DNA of 16,690 bases from positions 1 to 16,690 of the forward strand of contig CALMNJ010000419.1 of assembly GCA_937868675.1 (NCBI GenBank). The letters run 5' to 3'. Position numbers and translations under genes: made by a program. Of the stretch, positions 1 through 6,176 are shown piece after piece. This DNA comes from an uncultured Bacteroidota bacterium (GTDB lineage: Bacteria > Bacteroidota > Bacteroidia > B-17B0 > Aurantibacillaceae). A model generated the notes under the pieces. It was not told where the DNA came from. It worked only from the letters and a program-made list of their open reading frames with translations, and searched no databases. How positions within the stretch are numbered: position 1 is the stretch's first letter; the number at the start of each line of letters is the position of its first letter.

Positions 1-55
1 AAATCAATGCATAAGGAGATGCTGAGACAAGCTCAGCATGACTATTCCGGTTTAT
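1..55 (+). repeat. 55-bp exact repeat, copy 1 (REP-like)
   Basis: These 55 bases recur without a mismatch at 1187-1241. They contain the palindrome gctgag-acaag-ctcagc followed by atgac, a form typical of small dispersed hairpin repeats in Bacteroidota. The match extends in weaker form to about position 97, through a ttttttaacgcc string at 81-92. This copy sits at the window edge, so any partner arm to its left is not visible. Confidence 0.85.
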
Positions 56-260
56 GTAACTCTATTTGCAGCCCCTTTGGTTTTTTAACGCCAATTTTTA
101 CAAGGCCATCCACCATACAGTGCTGGCGCTGGATGAAATCGCGTAAGCACCTTATATGTGCGGTGGGAGCGGCACGGCACCGGCGTGGGCAGGGTGAATT
201 GGTTTTTTGATAGAAAATGGGCGGGGGCCTTAGTCCGACGATAGGAGGACGTAGGTTTAA

Positions 261-297
261 AATTCTGCGCAGTCGTGTTTTTTCGGGGCGCAGAATT
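261..297. repeat. Inner hairpin of module copy A
   Basis: The perfect 10-bp inverted repeat aattctgcgc (261-270) and gcgcagaatt (288-297) has a 17-nt loop. The equivalent stem in copy B (748-759/776-787) carries a T-A pair where this one has C-G, so pairing is kept although the sequence differs. Confidence 0.75.
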
Positions 298-365
298 AGT
301 TACTTCGGATGATTTTCAAAAAAAGCCAAGAGCGGGAGGAAGGATTGCCGTGCCATGATTTTTTG

Positions 366-392
366 TTTCTTTTTTATCTAAGAAAAAAGAAA
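366..392. repeat. Hairpin with atcta loop, module copy A
   Basis: The 10-bp stem tttctttttt/aaaaaagaaa (366-375/383-392) encloses atctaag. The copy B counterpart (853-878) has a different stem but nearly the same loop, atctag. Confidence 0.65.
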
Positions 393-413
393 AGAAAGTA
401 TTTAATCTCGAAC

Positions 414-439
414 GTTCTTTTCTCTTGAAAGAAAAGAAC
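414..439. repeat. Hairpin gttcttttct/agaaaagaac
   Basis: A perfect 10-bp stem (414-423/430-439) with loop cttgaa is followed by an accaaaagttcaaggct-type tail. From memory, hairpins followed by aaaa-tcaaggct are frequent between genes in Bacteroidota. The corresponding place in copy B (about 905-935) is degenerate. Confidence 0.6.
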
Positions 440-502
440 CAAAAGTTCAAGGCTTCCGAAAAAAAGCTCAAAATCTACGGAGCGCTTTAGCCCGAAAACA
501 AG

Positions 503-547
503 GCGTGCGGCAAGGCAGTACAAATGCATGGACTGTATAGCGCACGC
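503..547. repeat. Hairpin between the two module copies
   Basis: The 7-bp arms gcgtgcg (503-509) and cgcacgc (541-547) enclose an inner cagt/actg stem (516-519/532-535) around the palindrome atgcat. The segment 485-590 otherwise resembles nothing else in the window. Confidence 0.5.
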
Positions 548-708
548 TCACGTTTTCTATGCGCAAGGCCTTCGCTAAAAGCACCCCTTGATTTTTAACG
601 CTTTTTTTCGAAGGCCATCCACCACACAGTGCTGGCGCTGGATGAAATCGCGTAAGCACCTTATATGTGCGGTGGGAGCGGCACGGCACCGGCGTGCGGA
701 GGCGTGAA

Positions 709-817
709 TTGATTTTTATTAGAATGACGGCAAAGGCGCTTGCGTTTAAAATTCTGTGCTTTGAATAAATCCGGTGCACAGAATTTTTTACTTTGCCAGT
801 CATTCTTTAAAAATCAA
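709..817. repeat. Long imperfect hairpin inside module copy B
   Basis: The pairs are, from outside in: ttgattttta (709-718) with taaaaatcaa (808-817); agaatgac (721-728) with gtcattct (799-806); ggcaaag (729-735) with ctttgcc (791-797), one base (798) being bulged; and aaaattctgtgc (748-759) with gcacagaatttt (776-787). That gives about 37 pairs over 109 nt. Confidence 0.8.
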
Positions 818-852
818 GTGCGGGTAGAAGGATTGCCGTGCCATGATTTTTG

Positions 853-878
853 CCTACTTTTTATCTAGAAAAAGTAGG
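853..878. repeat. Hairpin with atctag loop, module copy B
   Basis: The perfect 10-bp stem cctacttttt/aaaaagtagg (853-862/869-878) encloses atctag. Compared with 366-392 the loop is kept, while four of the outer stem pairs are changed on both strands. Confidence 0.7.
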
Positions 879-1041
879 TTAAACAAAATGTGGTATTAAT
901 TTTTGCACGTACTTTTTGCATGATTATGGCAAATGCCCAGTGGATATTTGAGCGAGAAGGTGCGATGGCACCAAAGAAGTCAAGGATTCATAAAAATTGG
1001 CTAAAATCTTCGCGGCTGCAAGCCGAGGCTTCGAACTCGCC

Positions 1042-1100
1042 ACGCGTCTTCTTCGACTCCCCTTCGGTAAACTCAGGGCAGGCTGCTCAGAATGACGCGT
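1042..1100. mobile_element. Mini hairpin element with 6-bp duplication
   Basis: A 47-bp segment (1048-1094) is flanked on both sides by acgcgt (1042-1047 and 1095-1100). Removing the segment and one acgcgt rejoins gaactcgcc-acgcgt-gggctcaaacag. That restored sequence is bounded by ggcttcg (1028-1034) and cgaagcc (1114-1120) as inverted arms. Read on the minus strand the segment begins cattctgagcagcctgccc and ends gagtcgaagaag, a form like other tcattctgag-type repeats. The simplest reading is insertion of a non-autonomous repeat with target duplication. Because acgcgt is itself palindromic, a chance flank is possible. Confidence 0.55.
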
Positions 1101-1146
1101 GGGCTCAAACAGCGAAGCCTTATTTGGCAGTCATTACAAATTGTGT

Positions 1147-1185
1147 GAGGTGTCATTCTGAACTTGTTTCAGAATCTAACACCTC
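1147..1185. repeat. Hairpin repeat, tcattctgaacttgtttcaga type
   Basis: The outer arms gaggtgt (1147-1153) and acacctc (1179-1185) are perfect. Inside, ttctgaa (1156-1162) pairs with ttcagaa (1168-1174) around the loop cttgt. The core 1152-1176 is also the imperfect reverse complement (21 of 25) of 1204-1228, so the two hairpins together form a head-to-head pair. This resembles REP/BIME organisation. Confidence 0.7.
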
Positions 1186-1186
1186 A

Positions 1187-1241
1187 AAATCAATGCATAA
1201 GGAGATGCTGAGACAAGCTCAGCATGACTATTCCGGTTTAT
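1187..1241 (+). repeat. 55-bp exact repeat, copy 2
   Basis: It is identical to 1-55. It contains gctgag (1207-1212) and ctcagc (1218-1223) around acaag, and forms the right arm of the inverted pair with 1152-1176. As in copy 1, a ttttttaacacc string (1265-1276) follows a short distance downstream, so the 55-mer and the start of the long module appear linked. Confidence 0.85.
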
Positions 1242-1476
1242 AAAACCCATTTGCAATCCTTCGATTTTTTAACACCAATCACGCCATGACATAACAAGGC
1301 TTCGTAAAATTTAGCGAAGGCGCTGAAGCGGTTTCCTTACAGGCAACCGGGCTTTTCAAAATGAAGCACCTCGGCGCTCAAAACCGGAAACTTTACATGC
1401 CTGCTTTTTAAATCCACCCAAAAGCCTTAATTTAGTGGTACCAGCCGGCACTGGAAAAACTAATTCATTCGGGCCC
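1242..1476. other. Repeat decay zone and gene upstream region
   Basis: No gene is seen here. The left part (1242-1282) is a third, truncated copy of the module's opening (cgattttttaacaccaat). A weak hairpin, cttcgtaaa/tttagcgaag, lies at about 1300-1320. Nearer the gene, TAATTTAG (1428-1435) is one base away from the Bacteroidota -7 consensus TAnnTTTG, with no clear -33 partner. Confidence 0.4.
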
Positions 1477-2097
1477 ATGAAAAATAAATGTTTAAATATC
1501 ATTTTGTTTTTAATCACTGCTTCTGCAGTGCGCGGACAGGAAGTATCGTGCATACACCCCCGCGAAACAATAACCTATTGCAGCTACTGGTACGAAAAAA
1601 AACTGTTTAAAGGCGAAAAGCTGGTGCTGCCCGACGACGTGGGTGGATTTTTGTTCTATAAGCTGGGCGAAACGGGAGGCCCGCTTGAAAACGCTGACAG
1701 CATTAAGAAAATGATGGATGTCTGCACCGATTTATTTTATGGCGACTACGACCGCTTCCTGTTTTATGTTGTGGTGAAAGATATCGAGAACGAGGCGATG
1801 AACATTGTACAACACTACGACAGTATTTTGCCCGAGCATCCGGGGCCCATTGTTGGGGTTATCACAAAATACGGCAGCGGTGCGGATGAATATGTGTTCT
1901 CTTCCAAAGGCGTTGGCTTAATTTTCATTAAGGAGTCGGATATGAAATTGTTTAAGAATTCGGTGCCGCGCACCAATCCAAGTGTTCTTGATCTGGGAGC
2001 AAAGATCGTTACTTTAAATGCATTGAACGAGGCGTCCTTTTACAATTCGATATCGGGCCTTGCTACGGACGCAAAGAAGGTAAGAGCTGCGAATTAA
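1477..2097 (+). CDS. Secreted protein of unknown function
   Basis: A 206-residue protein whose family I do not recognise. The ATG at 1477 is preferred over an upstream in-frame GTG-type start at 1435, because it begins a good signal peptide: MKNK, a hydrophobic stretch NIILFLITASAV, then RGQ with likely cleavage just before or after Gln. The mature part is acidic and mixed alpha/beta in character, with three cysteines near the N-terminus (two in the first 20 mature residues) and one near the middle. No lipobox, membrane anchor or catalytic motif is apparent. The gene stands alone between the repeat region and a convergent minus-strand pair. An upstream TAATTTAG could serve as its promoter. 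It is probably periplasmic or exported. The short distance to a repeat mosaic suggests an accessory gene, but this is inference. Confidence 0.75.
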   Translation: MKNKCLNIILFLITASAVRGQEVSCIHPRETITYCSYWYEKKLFKGEKLVLPDDVGGFLFYKLGETGGPLENADSIKKMMDVCTDLFYGDYDRFLFYVVVKDIENEAMNIVQHYDSILPEHPGPIVGVITKYGSGADEYVFSSKGVGLIFIKESDMKLFKNSVPRTNPSVLDLGAKIVTLNALNEASFYNSISGLATDAKKVRAAN

Positions 2098-2165
2098 AAG
2101 CGCGGGCTGGTTTAATTTTTGTAAAGTGTGGTTTTTTTAATGGGTAACAGTTCTCGTTACACTTC

Positions 2166-2663
2166 TTAAAACTTCTTCACCAGTTTATCTTTCCGGAACA
2201 TCACCTTCTCAACCGTTTTTCCAGTGCTGTCGTAATAAATCCAGACACTGTCGCGCAGGTCGTTTTTATAAAAACCGCTGTAACGCATCTTTCCGTTTTC
2301 GAAGTAGGTAATATTTGGTCCGTGACGCAAGCCTTTGTCGTAGTGCATTTCGCTCCAGGCAAAGCCGTTGTCGTAAAACGACATCCATTGCCCGTGCCGC
2401 TTGCCAAACCTGAAAAAGCCGGTGAACTTGGTAATGCCATTGGGGTATTTGTCAATGTACGAACCGGTGTACATGCTGTCGGGCGGAACAATCAATAAGG
2501 GATTGGTTTTTTTCAGCGAGTCTGTCTTCAGTTTTTGTGCGGCCCTCGAAATGGAGTCGAGCCGGAATTTGTCCACCGTGCTTAATTCCTGTTTTTTTTC
2601 AGGGTCGGGATTGCAGGCTGCAAAAAGGGCGGCAACGGCTGCTATAAAAAGGAGTGGGCGCAT
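2166..2663 (-). CDS. MORN-repeat (YwqK-like) lipoprotein
   Basis: A 165-residue lipoprotein. The N-terminus MRPLLFIAAVAALFAAC ends in a lipobox with Cys17 as the lipidation site. A polar linker follows, and then at about residues 66-160 come several MORN_2-type repeats of the pattern YPNG...GFF..GKRHGQW...Y.NG, each with the G-x-W/Y-x-x-Y/F-x-x-G signature. Proteins of this family are often called YwqK-family antitoxins in databases, but in Bacteroidota most are surface or periplasmic lipoproteins with no toxin partner, and none is visible here. The start lies 3 bp beyond the stop of the polyprenyl synthetase gene, so the two are almost certainly co-transcribed. The function is unknown; binding of lipid, peptidoglycan or a protein partner is possible. 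Confidence 0.85.
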   Translation of the reverse strand: MRPLLFIAAVAALFAACNPDPEKKQELSTVDKFRLDSISRAAQKLKTDSLKKTNPLLIVPPDSMYTGSYIDKYPNGITKFTGFFRFGKRHGQWMSFYDNGFAWSEMHYDKGLRHGPNITYFENGKMRYSGFYKNDLRDSVWIYYDSTGKTVEKVMFRKDKLVKKF

Positions 2664-2666
2664 AAA

Positions 2667-3644
2667 TTATTTTTTTCGTTCGATGGAGTAGGTGAGCAGT
2701 TTTTCGAGGCTGTTTCGTGCATCGCAGGCGGGCAGGCTTTTCAGGGCGGTCATGGCCCGGTCGCGGTACTGGTGCATAATGTTGGTGGCGTATTCAATGC
2801 CCCCTTTCTCAAAAACAAAGTCAATAACCTTTTTTACCTCGCGGCTTTCTTCGTTGTGGTTTTTTATAATGTTTATGATGCTCCGCTTTTCCATCCACGA
2901 GGCTTTACTAAGCGCGTAAATGAGCGGCAGGGTCATTTTCTTTTCTTTAATGTCAATGCCGGTAGGCTTGCCAATGTTGTCGTCGCTGCCAAAGTCAAAC
3001 AAATCGTCTTTTATCTGAAACGCAATACCCGTAAGCACACCAAATTCGCGTGCCTGTGCAATGCGCTCCTTATCGGTACACACCGATGCGGCTCCGGCTT
3101 CGCAGCAGGCGGCAATGAGGGCGGCTGTTTTTTTGGTAATGATGCTGAAATAAACGTCCTCCGAAATATCGAGCCGCCGCGCTTTTTCAATCTGCAGCAA
3201 CTCGCCCTCGCTCATTTCGCGCACAGCACCATTCACAATTTTGAGCAAATGAAAATCATTGTTGTCAAGCGACAGCATAAGGCCTTTCGATAGCAGAAAG
3301 TCGCCGATAAGTACCGCTATTTTATTTTTCCAAAGCGCGTTTACGCTAAAAAATCCGCGGCGCTCGTTGCTGTCGTCCACCACATCGTCGTGCACCAGCG
3401 TGGCCGTGTGCAATAATTCGATGAGGGCGGCTGCGCGGTGCGTGCTGTCGTTTATGGGGCCGCAGGTTTGCGCCGACAAAAACACAAACATGGGCCTTAG
3501 CTGTTTGCCTTTGCGTTTTACAATGTAGCTGGTAATGGTGTCGAGCAGGGGTACCGAGCTTTTCATGGCGTCTTTGAATTTGTCTTCAAACACCTCCATG
3601 TGGTCGGCTACGGGTTTTTTTATTTCATCTGCTATTTTCGACAC
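2667..3644 (-). CDS. Polyprenyl diphosphate synthase
   Basis: A trans-isoprenyl diphosphate synthase of 325 residues, the usual length for octaprenyl- or nonaprenyl-type (IspB-like) enzymes. It condenses isopentenyl diphosphate onto an allylic diphosphate to make long chains, most likely for menaquinone. Seen in the sequence: the substrate motif KGKQLRP (45-51), the first aspartate-rich motif DDVVDD (86-91), the RR after it, and the second motif DDLFD (213-217), so all Mg-binding aspartates are present. The start is GTG at 3644; the nearest in-frame ATG is at residue 16 and would remove a conserved helix, while an upstream ATG near 3670 is out of frame. It leads a two-gene operon with the lipoprotein. 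The chain length of the product cannot be told from the sequence by eye. Confidence 0.93.
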   Translation of the reverse strand: MSKIADEIKKPVADHMEVFEDKFKDAMKSSVPLLDTITSYIVKRKGKQLRPMFVFLSAQTCGPINDSTHRAAALIELLHTATLVHDDVVDDSNERRGFFSVNALWKNKIAVLIGDFLLSKGLMLSLDNNDFHLLKIVNGAVREMSEGELLQIEKARRLDISEDVYFSIITKKTAALIAACCEAGAASVCTDKERIAQAREFGVLTGIAFQIKDDLFDFGSDDNIGKPTGIDIKEKKMTLPLIYALSKASWMEKRSIINIIKNHNEESREVKKVIDFVFEKGGIEYATNIMHQYRDRAMTALKSLPACDARNSLEKLLTYSIERKK

Positions 3645-3732
3645 GCGGTTTTTTGAAGCTTCATTCTTGTTTTACACAATTATTTGCTTATTAACTTTCT
3701 CTTCAATTTTTTAATCCGCTTAAAATTAGCCT

Positions 3733-4797
3733 TTATTTTAATTCCGGCGACACCAGTTTGTTCTTGTTGGCCAGCTGCCCGCAGGCGGCGTCAATGTCCT
3801 TGCCGCGGCTGCGGCGCACATTGCATATCACACCGTTTTTTTCGAGGTGTTGCGTAAATGCCTCCAGGCGCTCTTTGGTGGTTTGCCTGAACCCGCCCCC
3901 GTCAATGGCGTTGTATTCAATAATATTCACCTTGCTTTTTACCCGGCGGCAAAATTCCACCAGTTCCTGCGCGTCTTTCAGCGAGTCGTTAAAATCCCTG
4001 AAGGCAATATATTCCAGCGTGCAGCGTGTGCCTGTTTTGGCATGGAAGTAATTCAGCGCCTCCACCAGATTATCAAGCGAATTGGTTTCGTTGATGGGCA
4101 TAATCTGATTACGCTTTTCGTCGTTGGCGGCGTGCAGCGAAAGCGCCAGATTAAATTTCACTTTATCGTCGCCCAGTTTTTGTATCATTTTGGCTACGCC
4201 CGCTGTTGAAACGGTGATGCGCCGGGGCGACATGCCCAGCCCATCGGGACTGCTTATTTTTTCAACGGATTTAATTACCTCGGCGTAGTTGAGCAGGGGT
4301 TCGCCCATGCCCATGTAAACAATGTTTGTAAGGGAGGCGTTGTAGCGCTCTTCGGCAGTGCGCTTTACCAGCACCACCTGATCGTAAATTTCGTCGGCGT
4401 TGAGATTGCGCATGCGTTTTAGTTTTCCGGTGGCGCAAAATGTGCAGGTGAGGCTGCAGCCAACCTGCGACGAGATGCAGGCCGTCATTCTTGTTTTAAG
4501 CGGAATGAGAACGCTCTCCACAACAAAATTGTCGTGCAGTTTCATGGCGCATTTAATGGTGCGGTCGGAACTTACCTGAAGCTCATGGATCTGGACGGCA
4601 TTAATAACATAGTTTTCCTGTAAATGCTCACGCAGCTTTTTGGAAAGGTTGCTCATTTGCGAAAAATCAACTTCGCTTTTGGCCCACAGCCAGTCGTACA
4701 CCTGCCTGGCGCGGAAGGCGGGCTCGCCCAGTCCGGCAAACAGGGCCGTTAGCTGCTCAAGAGTGAGGGCCCGTATATCTTTTTTGATAGGAAGCAT
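3733..4797 (-). CDS. rlmN: 23S rRNA A2503 / tRNA A37 methyltransferase RlmN
   Basis: A radical-SAM dual-specificity methyltransferase that puts a methyl on C2 of A2503 in 23S rRNA (and A37 in some tRNAs). The ATG at 4797 gives MLPIKKDIRAL and 354 residues, the family length; an upstream GTG at 4836 would add 13 residues atypical of the family. The [4Fe-4S] cluster motif C-SLT-C-TF-C has cysteines at 114, 118 and 121. GMGEP (163-167) is the SAM-binding motif. The C-terminal RGKDIDAACGQL carries the methyl-transferring cysteine (339). All key residues are intact. It is transcribed away from the amidohydrolase across a 223-bp gap containing a folded element (4840-4945). Confidence 0.97.
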   Translation of the reverse strand: MLPIKKDIRALTLEQLTALFAGLGEPAFRARQVYDWLWAKSEVDFSQMSNLSKKLREHLQENYVINAVQIHELQVSSDRTIKCAMKLHDNFVVESVLIPLKTRMTACISSQVGCSLTCTFCATGKLKRMRNLNADEIYDQVVLVKRTAEERYNASLTNIVYMGMGEPLLNYAEVIKSVEKISSPDGLGMSPRRITVSTAGVAKMIQKLGDDKVKFNLALSLHAANDEKRNQIMPINETNSLDNLVEALNYFHAKTGTRCTLEYIAFRDFNDSLKDAQELVEFCRRVKSKVNIIEYNAIDGGGFRQTTKERLEAFTQHLEKNGVICNVRRSRGKDIDAACGQLANKNKLVSPELK

Positions 4798-4839
4798 TTT
4801 TATATTTCGAAAGGATACGGTTCTATTGGTTCGCACTTT

Positions 4840-4945
4840 GCACCAGGGATTGCAGCGGAAAGCCCGGACTCCCGCATTTGCGGGAGGAGGACTTGAAGCG
4901 GAAAGCCCGGTGCCGGCATTTGGAAAGGATACTGCCGGCAGGTGC
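4840..4945 (+). ncRNA. Candidate structured RNA with repeated 14-mer
   Basis: The 14-mer agcggaaagcccgg occurs twice (4854-4867, 4897-4910). Each copy is followed directly by a hairpin: ctcccgc/gcgggag (4869-4875/4880-4886), and tgccggca/tgccggca (4911-4918/4933-4940, 14-nt loop). A closing stem, gcacc (4840-4844) with ggtgc (4941-4945), wraps the whole into a three-way-junction-like form. The string agggattgcagcgg at the front, plus the agcggaaagccc motif, is to my recollection a common intergenic sequence in Bacteroidota. It may correspond to a catalogued motif such as Flavo-1, but I cannot verify that. The strand is assigned from the orientation of this motif. Confidence 0.45.
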
Positions 4946-5008
4946 CCAAATACAAAAAGAATGGACTCATCTCAGACTTCAAAGATACCACTCGGGAGGA
5001 TAAATAGC

Positions 5009-5016
5009 TAAATTTG
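5009..5016 (+). promoter_or_regulatory. Putative -7 box TAAATTTG
   Basis: This is an exact match to the Bacteroidota -7 consensus TAnnTTTG. It ends only 4 nt before the GTG start at 5021, so a transcript from it would be essentially leaderless. No TTG was found at the expected -33 distance. A purine-rich gggagga (4994-5000) lies too far upstream to be a ribosome site for 5021. Confidence 0.35.
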
Positions 5017-5020
5017 ATTC

Positions 5021-6175
5021 GTGCGTTTTATTAGTGCCAATAGCATTTTTAACGGAAAAGACTTCGTGGCCGGGGCTCCGGTGCTGGTTGTGCGCGATAA
5101 CGGGGTGTTTGAAGATATGATAAGCAGCAGTAATGTGGATGCCGCCAGGGTTGAAATGCATGAAGGAATTCTGACTCCGGGTTTTGTAAATGCGCATTGT
5201 CACCTGGAGCTTAGCCACCTGAAAGGACAGATTTTAAAGCATACGGGATTGCCTGCGTTTGCCCGCGAAATTATTATCAAACGAAATAGTGCAGGCGAGG
5301 CCGAACAACTGGAACGGATGATTGATGCCGACCGGTACATGTATGAAAATGGCATGGTGGCGGTGGGTGATATATGCAACACGGCCCTGAGTGCGCAAAT
5401 AAAAAACAGAAGCAAAGTGTTTTATCACAGTTTTGTGGAACTGATCGGATTAAACCCGGCGCGAAAGGAGATTGTAATGTCTGAGGGGGCCCAGCTGCTG
5501 AAACACTTCCGCGACCAGGGCCTAAGGGCAAGCCTTGCGCCACACGCGCCATACAGCACCTCGCGCGAGTTGATTGGCGCCATAGCCACGGCCGACGCAC
5601 GCGAGCAAATGCCGTTTAGCATACACAATCAGGAGAGCCCCGAGGAGAAGGCATTTTTCGAAAGTGCTTCGGGCGGATTTAAAGACCTTTACGATTTCCT
5701 GAAACTTGACCTGTGGTGGTTTGTGCCGCCCAAAACCAGCAGCCTGGCCTGGTATGCCCCGAATATGGCGCACAGTCGCTCGGTGCTGGTGCACAATACA
5801 TGCACGGAGGCAGCCGATGTGGCGTTGCTGAAACAGTATGACGCTTACTGGTGCTTTTGTCCGCGGGCTAACCTGTACATCGAATCGCGTCTGCCGGATT
5901 TTGCATTGTTTTCGGAAGAAAAGGAACGACTCTGTTTAGGCACCGACAGCCTGGCCAGCAACGATGATCTTGATTTGTGCAGCGAGGCAAACGTAATATT
6001 TAAAAACGCGCCCACGCTTAACATGACCAATGTGTTGCGCATGATGACCGGCAACGGAGCCAAAGCGCTGGGACTGGAAGAAGAGTTTGGGGGATTTATT
6101 AAAGGAAAAAATGCTGGGCTTAACCTGGTGGAATTTAAGAGCGGGCAAATGAGGCTTACCAAAAAATTATGTTGA
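5021..6175 (+). CDS. Amidohydrolase, aminofutalosine-deaminase-like
   Basis: A metal-dependent deaminase of the amidohydrolase superfamily (384 residues; TIM barrel with a small N-terminal beta domain). Seen in the sequence: the HxH metal site in NAHCHLELSHLKG (His59, His61), APHAPYS (His175), IHNQESPEE (His202, Glu205), LVHNTC (His258) and the catalytic GTDS aspartate (309). The HCHLELS and APHAPYS forms fit the SsnA/aminofutalosine deaminase branch, which deaminates 6-amino-6-deoxyfutalosine in menaquinone synthesis. No other futalosine-pathway gene is in the window, so the substrate is only suggested; S-adenosylhomocysteine or another purine is possible. The start is GTG at 5021, since no upstream ATG precedes the conserved N-terminus. 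One base separates it from the downstream hydrolase gene, so translation is probably coupled. Confidence 0.88.
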   Translation: MRFISANSIFNGKDFVAGAPVLVVRDNGVFEDMISSSNVDAARVEMHEGILTPGFVNAHCHLELSHLKGQILKHTGLPAFAREIIIKRNSAGEAEQLERMIDADRYMYENGMVAVGDICNTALSAQIKNRSKVFYHSFVELIGLNPARKEIVMSEGAQLLKHFRDQGLRASLAPHAPYSTSRELIGAIATADAREQMPFSIHNQESPEEKAFFESASGGFKDLYDFLKLDLWWFVPPKTSSLAWYAPNMAHSRSVLVHNTCTEAADVALLKQYDAYWCFCPRANLYIESRLPDFALFSEEKERLCLGTDSLASNDDLDLCSEANVIFKNAPTLNMTNVLRMMTGNGAKALGLEEEFGGFIKGKNAGLNLVEFKSGQMRLTKKLC

Positions 6176-6176
6176 C

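Larger units (their letters stand above)
81..484 (+). repeat. Long palindromic intergenic module, copy A
   Basis: This is the first copy of a composite repeat whose second copy lies at 592-1018. The 5' part (102-187) matches 611-696 with one visible mismatch. The block around 340-360 (ggattgccgtgccatgattt) matches 829-848. The ends ggcacggca (171-179) and tgccgtgcc (346-354) are exact reverse complements and enclose further stems: ttgg/ccaa, gaaaat/attttc, tccga/tcgga and aattctgcgc/gcgcagaatt. Two more hairpins follow, and then a tail (438-484) resembling 970-1018. No protein is encoded. It could be a structured RNA, a non-autonomous mobile element or a decayed repeat; the sequence alone does not decide. 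Confidence 0.75.
592..1018 (+). repeat. Long palindromic intergenic module, copy B
   Basis: This is the second copy of the module at 81-484. It begins with tttttaacgc (592-601) and aaggccatcc (611-620). The conserved enclosing arms are ggcacggca (680-688) and tgccgtgcc (834-842). Between them lies a long, nearly continuous hairpin (709-817) that is longer and better paired than in copy A. The atctag hairpin follows at 853-878. The tail at 970-1018 (ccaaagaagtcaagg, then ggctaaaatctt) corresponds to 438-484 of copy A. Confidence 0.75.

Noticed and set aside
468..803. 111-residue minus-strand open frame in the repeat region
   Set aside because: It runs through both the spacer hairpin and the variable half of module copy B, has no family-like motif, and is an unlikely composition for a protein.
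890..1243. 117-residue plus-strand open frame, sharing its tail with a 67-residue frame at 7-210
   Set aside because: The shared MHKEMLRQAQHDYSG tail is only the translated 55-bp repeat; the rest crosses the nested insertion and hairpins.
1..1476. CRISPR array
   Set aside because: Repeats are few, unequally spaced, of different kinds and palindromic at several scales; no regular repeat-spacer pattern and no cas gene.
2130..2165. Terminator-like hairpin gtaac/gttac between convergent genes
   Set aside because: Only 5 bp of stem, and the T-run lies on the wrong side for the plus strand; not convincing.
2166..2663. Antitoxin of a toxin-antitoxin pair (YwqK label)
   Set aside because: The protein is a lipoprotein in an operon with polyprenyl synthetase and has no adjacent toxin-like gene.
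5847..6162. Long antisense open frames inside the amidohydrolase and other genes
   Set aside because: They are shadows of well-supported coding regions, with no independent motif.
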